Origin: Loripinus fragilis
Lineage: Eukaryota; Mollusca; Bivalvia; Lucinida; Lucinidae
NCBI GenBank assembly: GCA_964019695.1
Contig: OZ026531.1
Coordinates: 8,007,701 to 8,071,700, forward strand
Direction: 5' to 3'
Length of the DNA stretch: 64,000 nucleotides
In this document: positions 1 through 8,178 of the stretch, piece after piece
How positions within the stretch are numbered: position 1 is the stretch's first letter
Layout: every line of letters starts with the position of its first letter
The notes under the pieces: generated by a model
What the model was told of the DNA's origin: nothing
What the model saw: the letters and a program-made list of their open reading frames with translations, nothing else
Databases searched by the model: none
Translations under genes and position numbers: made by a program

Positions 1-48
1 CGCCCCGAAGCTTTACGCGCTTCCGTCTCGCGAACTACTATTTTCATC

Positions 49-64
49 ATGCCCACACGGGCAT
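49..64. other. Small inverted repeat, 6-bp arms
   Basis: ATGCCC and GGGCAT flank a 4-bp ACAC loop. The motif is present in nearly all monomers. It is broken by a G-to-T change at monomer position 60 in m26, m44 and m45 (20508, 35228, 36046), by G-to-A at position 61 in m12, m13, m22 and m40, and by single changes elsewhere (for example near 40131 and 46850). It could extrude as a small hairpin; a protein-binding role would be speculation. Confidence 0.8.
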
Positions 65-156
65 CAGTTTGTAGTACCGGAGGCCGTCTACAAATGGTGA
101 AAATTTCAAAGCGTTCCGTCGGGAAATTAAAAAGTTATGAGCATTAGAAGATCTTC

Positions 157-176
157 CCATTAGGCCCCATAAGGCC
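157..176 (+). repeat. Tandem 10-mer inside each monomer
   Basis: CCATTAGGCC occurs twice back to back in most monomers. In a subset, including m1, the second copy reads CCATAAGGCC. The A variant recurs in scattered monomers (for example m7, m10, m19, m37, m39, m61 and m64), so it helps trace which copies share ancestry. This is the only perfect short tandem repeat I found inside the monomer. Confidence 0.85.
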
Positions 177-180
177 ACAG

Positions 181-235
181 TAGCCGACCCGGCCTAAAAC
201 TTGCGCGGGTCACTTTCACGGACGGGCTCGAAACT
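181..235 (+). promoter_or_regulatory. Degenerate box A / box B-like pair (possible pol III internal promoter relic)
   Basis: TAGCCGACCCGG at 181-192 agrees with the tRNA box A consensus TRGCNNARYNGG at all fixed positions but one. GGCTCGAAACT at 225-235 matches seven of the nine fixed positions of box B, GGTTCGANNCC. The two start 44 bp apart, the spacing found in tRNA genes. A TTTT run follows at 289-292. The surrounding bases do not fold as a tRNA: acceptor, D and anticodon arms fail, and only the T arm is partly paired. It may be a fossil of a tRNA-derived element or chance. Several monomers change box B (C-to-A-type change giving CTCAAAAC in m2, m3 and others), which argues against strong constraint. 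Confidence 0.25.
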
Positions 236-303
236 GGTGCCAGAAGTTAGCCCCCGACCAGAGCTTCATTGTGAGGCATTGCGTAAAATTTTCCGTCCCC
301 CGA

Positions 304-339
304 GTGCCGAGAAATAGCCCCTGAAAGGGCTTTCGGCAC
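304..339. other. Compound stem-loop, 7-bp outer and 5-bp inner stems
   Basis: GTGCCGA (304-310) pairs with TCGGCAC (333-339), and inside it AGCCC (316-320) pairs with GGGCT (327-331) around a 6-nt CTGAAA loop. Five unpaired bases lie on the left between stems and one on the right. It is the strongest dyad in the monomer and is present in almost every copy. Single changes weaken it in a few copies, for example in m16 near 12606, m36 near 28944 and m50 near 40391. The structure is seen in the sequence; any role as a cruciform, RNA structure or breakage site is inference. Confidence 0.85.
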
Positions 340-530
340 AATTTTCACGCCCTTATTTGAGCCACTTGTAGCCGAAGGAATTTTGCGCAAATGACTGAGA
401 GGTGCTCCTGGGCACTGCTCATCACTTTGCAATAGGTTCCGGGGCTTTTCGCGAAGGTCGCGTTTTCTCAAACTTTGAGGGCATTAGTGGGTGGGGTGTG
501 AAAACCTCCGAATGCATGGTTCTCAGCTCC

Positions 531-544
531 TGCTGTGGGCAGCA
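531..544. other. Small inverted repeat, 5-bp arms
   Basis: TGCTG and CAGCA flank a TGGG loop, just upstream of the T tract. It is conserved across the array apart from occasional changes such as G-to-A in the loop of m67 and m73 (54893 and 60002). Confidence 0.6.
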
Positions 545-550
545 AGCCAA

Positions 551-558
551 TTTTTTTT
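551..558. other. Variable T tract that sets monomer length
   Basis: Most monomers have eight T here and are 818 bp. Eleven copies (m7, m10, m19, m24, m30, m37, m42, m45, m46, m57, m68) have seven T and are 817 bp. Three copies (m11, m20, m38) have nine T and are 819 bp. In m16, m47, m64 and m70 nine T arise by substitution of a flanking base, not by slippage. The 7-T and 9-T states are inherited by duplicated blocks, so the tract is a useful lineage marker. Confidence 0.9.
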
Positions 559-572
559 CCAAAATGTTGACC

Positions 573-580
573 TATAAAAG
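573..580 (+). promoter_or_regulatory. TATA-box-like octamer in every monomer
   Basis: TATAAAAG fits the strong pol II TATA consensus TATAWAAG and lies 14 bp after the T tract. An initiation site would be expected some 30 bp downstream, around 603-610, next to the alternating GC run. The octamer appears unchanged in the copies I read, and it is retained in the truncated segments at 53287 and 58397. No initiator or downstream element can be supported from sequence alone, and an A/T-rich octamer by chance is possible. Confidence 0.3.
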
Positions 581-607
581 AGCTTACTCGGGTGTGAAAA
601 TTATCAT

Positions 608-620
608 TGTGCGCGCGCGC
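608..620. other. Alternating purine-pyrimidine run (Z-DNA-prone)
   Basis: Thirteen bases beginning TGTGCG and ending in GC alternate strictly between pyrimidine and purine. The run is altered in blocks: C-G-C becomes AAA in m6, m9, m18 and m36 (4706-4708 in m6), a G appears at monomer position 617 in m53, m61 and m62, and an A at position 620 in m44 and m45. Such runs can adopt left-handed DNA under supercoiling; that is a known property of the sequence class and is not shown here. Confidence 0.6.
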
Positions 621-786
621 CCCGGACCGCAATTATGATATTTCCTGTTTTCCCATAGGGCCCAAGGCAAATGGGGATAGCGGTTGCACGCGCTTTCTAA
701 GGCTCTGATCGCTTTTAGATTTTGCACGCGGATAGGGCCAACAGAGGCGCAGGTATTGCCATGCGCACCCGCCCGCAACAATGTTT

Positions 787-802
787 CGATACCGAGTTAT
801 CG
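787..802. other. Small inverted repeat, 5-bp arms
   Basis: CGATA and TATCG flank a 6-bp loop near the end of the monomer. A C-to-T change at monomer position 787 breaks it at the ends of m26, m27, m48, m51 and m52 (21233, 22051, 39222, 41851 and 42670 regions), always together with a G-to-A change at position 118 of the next monomer. Confidence 0.6.
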
Positions 803-818
803 GGGTGTGGAAGTCCGC

Positions 819-3272
819 CGCCCCGAAGCTTTACGCGCTTCCGTCTCGCAAACTACTATTTTCATCATGCCCACACGGGCATCAGTTTGTAGTACCGGAG
901 GCTGTCTACAAATGGTGAAAATTTCAAAGCGTTCCGTCGGGAAATTAAAAAGTTATGAGCATTAGAAGATCTTCCCATTAGGCCCCATTAGGCCACAGTA
1001 GCCGACCCGGCCTAAAACTTGCGCGGGTCACTTTCACGGACGGGCTCAAAACTGGTGCCAGAAGTTAGCCCCCGACCAGAGCTTCATTGTGAGGCATTGC
1101 GTAAAATTTTCCGTCCCCCGAGTGCCGAGCAATAGCCCCTGAAAGGGCTTTCGGCACAATTTTCACGCCCTTATTTGAGCCACTTGTAGCCGAAGGAATT
1201 TTGCGCAAATGACTGAGAGGTGCTCCTGGGCACTGCTCATCACTTTGCAATAGGTTCCGGGGCTTTTCGCGAAGGTCGCGTTTTCTCAAACTTTGAGGGC
1301 ATTAGTGGGTGGGGTGTGAAAACCTCCGAATGCATGGTTCTCAGCTCCTGCTGTGGGCAGCAAGCCAATTTTTTTTCCAAAATGTTGACCTATAAAAGAG
1401 CTTACTCGGGTGTGAAAATTATCATTGTGCGCGCGCGCCCTGGACCGCAATTATGATATTTCCTGTTTTCCCATAGGGCCCAAGGCAAATGGGGATAGCG
1501 GTTGTACGCGCTTTCTAAGGCTCTGATCGCTTTTAGATTTTGCACGCGGATAGGGCCAACAGAGGCGCAGGTATTGCCATGCGCACCCGCCCGCAACAAT
1601 GTTTCGATACCGAGTTATCGGGGTGTGGAAGTCCGCCGCCCCGAAGCTTTACGCGCTTCCGTCTCGCGAACTACTATTTTCATCATGCCCACACGGGCAT
1701 CAGTTTGTAGTACCGGAGGCCGTCTACAAATGGTGAAAATTTCAAAGCGTTCCGTCGGGAAATTAAAAAGTTATGAGCATTAGAAGATCTTCCCATTAGG
1801 CCCCATTAGGCCACAGTAGCCGATCCGGCCTAAAACTTCCGCGGGTCACTTTCACGGACGGGCTCAAAACTGGTGCCAGAAGTTAGCCCCCGACCAGAGC
1901 TTCATTGTGAGGCATTGCGTAAAATTTTCCGTCCCCCGAGTGCCGAGCAATAGCCCCTGAAAGGGCTTTCGGCACAATTTTCACGCCCTTATTTGAGCCA
2001 CTTGTAGCCGAAGGAATTTTGCGCAAATGACTGAGAGGTGCTCCTGGGCACTGCTCATCACTTTGCAATAGGTTCCGGGGCTTTTCGCGAAGGTCGCGTT
2101 TTCTCAAACTTTGAGGGCATTAGTGGGTGGGGTGTGAAAACCTCCGAATGCATGGTTCTCAGCTCCTGCTGTGGGCAGCAAGCCAATTTTTTTTCCAAAA
2201 TGTTGACCTATAAAAGAGCTTACTCGGGTGTGAAAATTATCATTGTGCGCGCGCGCCCCGGACCGCAATTATGATATTTCCTGTTTTCCCATAGGGCCCA
2301 AGGCAAATGGGGATAGCGGTTGCACGCGCTTTCTAAGGCTCTGATCGCTTTTAGATTTTGCACGCGGATAGGGCCAACAGAGGCCCAGGTATTGCCATGC
2401 GCACCCGCCCGCAACAATGTTTCGATACCGAGTTATCGGGGTGTGGAAGTCCGCCGCCCCGAAGCTTTACGCGCTTCCGTCTCGCGAACTACTATTTTCA
2501 TCATGCCCACACGGGCATCAGTTTGTAGTACCGGAGGCCGTCTACAAATGGTGAAAATTTCAAAGCGTTCCGTCGGGAAATTAAAAAGTTATGAGCATTA
2601 GAAGATCTTCCCATTAGGCCCCATTAGGCCACAGTAGCCGACCCGGCCTAAAACTTGCGCGGGTCACTTTCACGGACGGGCTCGAAACTGGTGCCAGAAG
2701 TTAGCCCCCGACCAGAGCTTCATTGTGAGGCATTGCGTAAAATTTTCCGTCCCCCGAGTGCCAAGCAATAGCCCCTGAAAGGGCTTTCGGCACAATTTTC
2801 ACGCCCTTATTTGAGCCACTTGTAGCCGAAGGAATTTTGCGCAAATGACTGAGAGGTGCTCCTGGGCACTGCTCATCACTTTGCAATAGGTTCCGGGGCT
2901 TTTCGCGAAGGTCACGTTTTCTCAAACTTTGAGGGCATTAGTGGGTGGGGTGTGAAAACCTCCGAATGCATGGTTCTCAGCTCCTGCTGTGGGCAGCAAG
3001 CCAATTTTTTTTCCAAAATGTTGACCTATAAAAGAGCTTACTCGGGTGTGAAAATTATCATTGTGCGCGCGCGCCCTGGACCGCAATTATGATATTTCCT
3101 GTTTTCCCATAGGGCCCAAGGCAAATGGGGATAGCGGTTGTACGCGCTTTCTAAGGCTCTGATCGCTTTTATATTTTGCACGCGGATAGGGCCAACAGAG
3201 GCGCAGGTATTGCCATGCGCACCCGCCCGCAACAATGTTTCGATACCGAGTTATCGGGGTGTGGAAGTCCGC
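819..3272 (+). repeat. Monomers m2-m4, start of the first seven-monomer block
   Basis: Monomers start at 819, 1637 and 2455. m2 has A at position 32 (850). m3 has the CTTCCGCGGG variant at 1836, and m2 and m3 read CTCAAAAC in the box B-like segment. m4 has a C-to-A-strand change giving TTATATTTTG near 3171. The same ordered variants occur at +9,815 bp in m14-m16, and most also occur in m32-m34, so these three monomers belong to a block copied as a unit. Confidence 0.85.
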
Positions 3273-5725
3273 CGCCCCGAAGCTTTACGCGCTTCCGTCT
3301 CGCAAACTACTATTTTCATCATGCCCACACGGGCATCAGTTTGTAGTACCGGAGGCCGTCTACAAATGGTGAAAATTTCAAAGCGTTCCGTCGGGAAATT
3401 AAAAAGTTATGAGCATTAGAAGATCTTCCCATTAGGCCCCATTAGGCCACAGTAGCCGATCCGGCCTAAAACTTGCGCGGGTCACTTTCACGGACTGGCT
3501 CGAAACTGGTGCCAGAAGTTAGCCCCCGACCAGAGCTTCATTGTGAGGCATTGCGTAAAATTTTCCGTCCCCCGAGTGCCGAGCAATAGCCCCTGAAAGG
3601 GCTTTCGGCACAATTTTCACGCCCTTATTTGAGCCACTTGTAGCCGAAGGAATTTTGCGCAAATGACTGAGAGGTGCTCCTGGGCACTGCTCATCACTTT
3701 GCAATAGGTTCCGGGGCTTTTCACGAAGGTCGCGTTTTCTCAAACTTTGAGGGCATTAGTGGGTGGGGTGTGAAAACCTCCGAATGCATGGTTCTCAGCT
3801 CCTGCTGTGGGCAGCAAGCCAATTTTTTTTCCAAAATGTTGACCTATAAAAGAGCTTACTCGGGTGTGAAAATTATCATTGTGCGCGCGCGCCCTGGACC
3901 GCAATTATGATATTTCCTGTTTTCCCATAGGGCCCAAGGCAAATGGGGATAGCGGTTGTACGCGCTTTCTAAGGCTCTGATCGCTTTTAGATTTTGCACG
4001 CGGATAGGGCCAACAGAGGCGCAGGAATTTTCATGCACACCCGCCCGCAACAATGTTTCGATACCGAGTTATCGGGGTGTGGAAGTCCGCCGCCCCGAAG
4101 CTTTACGCGCTTCCGTCTCGCGAACTACTATTTTCATCATGCCCACACGGGCATCAGTTTGTAGTACCGGAGGCCGTCTACAAATGGTGAAAATTTCAAA
4201 GCGTTCCGTCGGGAAATTAAAAAGTTATGAGCATTAGAAGATCTTCCCATTAGGCCCCATTAGGCCACAGTAGCCGATCCGGCCTAAAACTTGCACGGGT
4301 CACTTTCACGGACGGGCTCAAAAATGGTGCCAGAAGTTAGCCCCCGACCAGAGCTTCATTGTGAGGCATTGCGTAAAATTTTCCGTCCCCCGAGTGCCGA
4401 GCAATAGCCCCTGAAAGGGCTTTCGGCACAATTTTCACGCCCTTATTTGAGCCACTTGTAGCCGAAGGAATTTTGCGCAAATGACTGAGAGGTGCTCCTG
4501 GGCACTGCTCATCACTTTGCAATAGGTTCCGGGGCTTTTCGCGAAGGTCGCGTTTTCTCAAACTTTGAGGGCATTAGTGGGTGGGGTGTGAAAACCTCCG
4601 AATGCATGGTTCTCAGCTCCTGCTGTGGGCAGCAAGCCAATTTTTTTTCCAAAATGTTGACCTATAAAAGAGCTTACTCGGGTGTGAAAATTATCATTGT
4701 GCGCGAAAGCCCCGGACCGCAATTATGATATTTCCTGTTTTCCCATAGGGCCCAAGGCAAATGGGGATAGCGGTTGCACGCGCTTTCTAAGGCTCTGTTC
4801 GCTTTTAGATTTTGCACGCGGATAGGGCCAACAGATGCGCAGGTATTGCCATGCGCACCCGCCCGCAACAATGTTTCGATACCGAGTTATCGGGGTGTGG
4901 AAGTCCGCCGCCCCGAAGCTTTACGCGCTTCCGTCTCGCGAACTACTATTTTCATCATGCCCACACGGGCATCAGTTTGTAGTACCCGAGGCCGTCTACA
5001 AATGGTGAAAATTTCAAAGCGTTCCGTCGGGAAATTAAAAAAGTATGAGCATTAGAAGATCTTCCCATTAGGCCCCATAAGGCCACAGTAGCCGACCCGG
5101 CCTAAAACTTGCGCGGGTCACTTTCACGGACGGGCTCGAAACTGGTGCCAGAAGTTAGCCCCCGACCAGAGCTTCATTGTGAGGCATTGCGTAAAATTTT
5201 CCGTCCCCCGAGTGCCGAGCAATAGCCCCTGAAAGGGCTTTCGGCACAATTTTCACGCCCTTATTTGAGCCACTTGTAGCCGAAGGAATTTTGCGCAAAT
5301 GACTGAGAGGTGCTCCTGGGCACTGCTCATCACTTTGCAATAGGTTCCGGGGCTTTTCGCGAAGGTCGCGTTTTCTCAAACTTTGAGGGCATTAGTGGGT
5401 GGGGTGTGAGAACCTCCGAATGCATGGTTCTCAGCTCCTGCTGTGGGCAGCAAGCCAATTTTTTTCCAAAATGTTGACCTATAAAAGAGCTTACTCGGGT
5501 GTGAAAATTATTATTGTGCGCGCGCGCCCTGGACCGCAATTATGATATTTCCTGTTTTCCCATAGGGCCCAAGGCAAATGGGGATAGCGGTTGTACGCGC
5601 TTTCTAAGGCTCTGATCGCTTTTAGATTTTGCACGCGGATAGGGCCAACAGAGGCGCAGGTATTGCCATGCGCACCCGCCCGCAACAATGTTTCGATACC
5701 GAGTTATCGGGGTGTGGAAGTCCGC
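3273..5725 (+). repeat. Three-monomer unit, copy A1 (m5-m7), 2,453 bp
   Basis: Monomers start at 3273, 4091 and 4909. Diagnostic markers in order: TTCACGAAGG near 3720; a cluster of four substitutions within 12 bp at 4026-4037; a C-G-C to AAA change at 4706-4708; CTGTTCGC near 4798; CAGATGCGC near 4834; AAAAAAGTATG near 5037; GTGAGAACC near 5407; and a seven-T tract. A1 and the next copy A2 share CCCGAGG (near 4986 and 7439), which copies A3 and A4 lack. Confidence 0.9.
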
Positions 5726-8178
5726 CGCCCCGAAGCTTTACGCGCTTCCGTCTCGCGAACTACTATTTTCATCATGCCCACACGGGCATCAGTTTGTAGT
5801 ACCGGAGACCGTCTACAAATGGTGAAAATTTCAAAGCGTTCCGTCGGGAAATTAAAAAGTTATGAGCATTAGAAGATCTTCCCATTAGGCCCCATTAGGC
5901 CACAGTAGCCGATCCGGCCTAAAACTTGCGCGGGTCACTTTCACGGACGGGCTCGAAACTGGTGCCAGAAGTTAGCCCCCGACCAGAGCTTCATTGTGAG
6001 GCATTGCGTAAAATTTTCCGTCCCCCGAGTGCCGAGCAATAGCCCCTGAAAGGGCTTTCGGCACAATTTTCACGCCCTTATTTGAGCCACTTGTAGCCGA
6101 AGGAATTTTGCGCAAATGACTGAGAGGTGCTCCTGGGCACTGCTCATCACTTTGCAATAGGTTCCGGGGCTTTTCACGAAGGTCGCGTTTTCTCAAACTT
6201 TGAGGGCATTAGTGGGTGGGGTGTGAAAACCTCCGAATGCATGGTTCTCAGCTCCTGCTGTGGGCAGCAAGCCAATTTTTTTTCCAAAATGTTGACCTAT
6301 AAAAGAGCTTACTCGGGTGTGAAAATTATCATTGTGCGCGCGCGCCCTGGACCGCAATTATGATATTTCCTGTTTTCCCATAGGGCCCAAGGCAAATGGG
6401 GATAGCGGTTGTACGCGCTTTCTAAGGCTCTGATCGCTTTTAGATTTTGCACGCGGATAGGGCCAACAGAGGCGCAGGAATTTTCATGCACACCCGCCCG
6501 CAACAATGTTTCGATACCGAGTTATCGGGGTGTGGAAGTCCGCCGCCCCGAAGCTTTACGCGCTTCCGTCTCGCGAACTACTATTTTCATCATGCCCACA
6601 CGGGCATCAGTTTGTAGTACCGGAGGCCGTCTACAAATGGTGAAAATTTCAAAGCGTTCCGTCGGGAAATTAAAAAGTTATGAGCATTAGAAGATCTTCC
6701 CATTAGGCCCCATTAGGCCACAGTAGCCGATCCGGCCTAAAACTTGCACGGGTCACTTTCACGGACGGGCTCAAAAATGGTGCCAGAAGTTAGCCCCCGA
6801 CCAGAGCTTCATTGTGAGGCATTGCGTAAAATTTTCCGTCCCCCGAGTGCCGAGCAATAGCCCCTGAAAGGGCTTTCGGCACAATTTTCACGCCCTTATT
6901 TGAGCCACTTGTAGCCGAAGGAATTTTGCGCAAATGACTGAGAGGTGCTCCTGGGCACTGCTCATCACTTTGCAATAGGTTCCGGGGCTTTTCGCGAAGG
7001 TCGCGTTTTCTCAAACTTTGAGGGCATTAGTGGGTGGGGTGTGAAAACCTCCGAATGCATGGTTCTCAGCTCCTGCTGTGGGCAGCAAGCCAATTTTTTT
7101 TCCAAAATGTTGACCTATAAAAGAGCTTACTCGGGTGTGAAAATTATCATTGTGCGCGAAAGCCCCGGACCGCAATTATGATATTTCCTGTTTTCCCATA
7201 GGGCCCAAGGCAAATGGGGATAGCGGTTGCACGCGCTTTCTAAGGCTCTGTTCGCTTTTAGATTTTGCACGCGGATAGGGCCAACAGATGCGCAGGTATT
7301 GCCATGCGCACCCGCCCGCAACAATGTTTCGATACCGAGTTATCGGGGTGTGGAAGTCCGCCGCCCCGAAGCTTTACGCGCTTCCGTCTCGCGAACTACT
7401 ATTTTCATCATGCCCACACGGGCATCAGTTTGTAGTACCCGAGGCCGTCTACAAATGGTGAAAATTTCAAAGCGTTCCGTCGGGAAATTAAAAAAGTATG
7501 AGCATTAGAAGATCTTCCCATTAGGCCCCATAAGGCCACAGTAGCCGACCCGGCCTAAAACTTGCGCGGGTCACTTTCACGGACGGGCTCGAAACTGGTG
7601 CCAGAAGTTAGCCCCCGACCAGAGCTTCATTGTGAGGCATTGCGTAAAATTTTCCGTCCCCCGAGTGCCGAGCAATAGCCCCTGAAAGGGCTTTCGGCAC
7701 AATTTTCACGCCCTTATTTGAGCCACTTGTAGCCGAAGGAATTTTGCGCAAATGACTGAGAGGTGCTCCTGGGCACTGCTCATCACTTTGCAATAGGTTC
7801 CGGGGCTTTTCGCGAAGGTCGCGTTTTCTCAAACTTTGAGGGCATTAGTGGGTGGGGTGTGAGAACCTCCGAATGCATGGTTCTCAGCTCCTGCTGTGGG
7901 CAGCAAGCCAATTTTTTTCCAAAATGTTGACCTATAAAAGAGCTTACTCGGGTGTGAAAATTATTATTGTGCGCGCGCGCCCTGGACCGCAATTATGATA
8001 TTTCCTGTTTTCCCATAGGGCCCAAGGCAAATGGGGATAGCGGTTGTACGCGCTTTCTAAGGCTCTGATCGCTTTTAGATTTTGCACGCGGATAGGGCCA
8101 ACAGAGGCGCAGGTATTGCCATGCGCACCCGCCCGCAACAATGTTTCGATACCGAGTTATCGGGGTGTGGAAGTCCGC
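5726..8178 (+). repeat. Three-monomer unit, copy A2 (m8-m10), tandem to A1
   Basis: Monomers start at 5726, 6544 and 7362. Every marker of A1 recurs exactly 2,453 bp later, including the private CCCGAGG variant and the GAGACCG variant that follows at 5807 and 8260. A2 interrupts the order seen in the two other long blocks, where the unit occurs once before the nine-T monomer. The simplest reading is a recent local tandem duplication of A1 by unequal exchange. Confidence 0.9.

Larger units (their letters stand above)
1..818 (+). repeat. Reference monomer m1 (coordinate key for monomer positions)
   Basis: Base 1 is taken as monomer position 1, so positions in this copy are the monomer coordinates used in other entries. 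Landmarks are: HindIII site 8-13; inverted repeat 49-64; BglII site 149-154; tandem 10-mer 157-176; box A-like 181-192 and box B-like 225-235; compound stem-loop 304-339; palindrome TTCGCGAA 448-455; inverted repeat 531-544; T tract 551-558; TATA-like octamer 573-580; alternating GC run 608-620; diagnostic sites 623 and 687; inverted repeat 787-802. About 56 CpG dinucleotides were counted by hand. Copy-specific changes here include A at 171 (most copies T) and A at 312 (most copies C). Confidence 0.95.

Noticed and set aside
105..135. CENP-B box
   Set aside because: TTCCGTCGGGAAA and TTCGATACCGAG look loosely similar but miss essential bases of the NTTCGNNNNANNCGGGN core.
174..245. A true tRNA gene around the box A/box B-like pair
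   Set aside because: Acceptor, D and anticodon stems do not form; only the T arm is partly paired.
288..400. Roughly 54-bp internal duplication suggested by AATTTTCCG at 288 and AATTTTCACG at 340
   Set aside because: Similarity beyond the A/T-rich seed is patchy and needs gaps. The short GAAAATT/AATTTTC word recurs on both strands throughout the monomer without regular spacing.
684..740. 19-bp sub-repeat suggested by TTGCACGCG at 684 and 722 and CGCTTT at 691 and 710
   Set aside because: The spacing is 19 and 38 bp, but only about half the bases agree between units, which is too weak to call an ancestral sub-repeat.
247..781. Recurring minus-strand open frames of 74 and 65 codons (247-471 and 584-781 in m1), and 69-codon forms where the T tract is shortened
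   Set aside because: Same reasoning: no domain, signal sequence or coding signature, and the frame boundaries shift with single-base indels.
1..818. Hammerhead ribozyme, as encoded by some animal satellites
   Set aside because: I looked for the CUGANGA core on both strands. The closest strings (CTGATCG near 706, CTGAGAG near 395 and the complement of GCATCAG near 61) do not fit, and no paired GAAA core is placed correctly.
402..965. Recurring plus-strand open frames of 78 and 93 codons in nearly every monomer (402-638 and 684-965 in m1)
   Set aside because: They recur because the DNA recurs. They overlap minus-strand frames, resemble no protein I know, and the 78-codon frame is broken wherever the T tract has seven or nine T. 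Changes fall freely at all codon positions and no frame crosses monomers.
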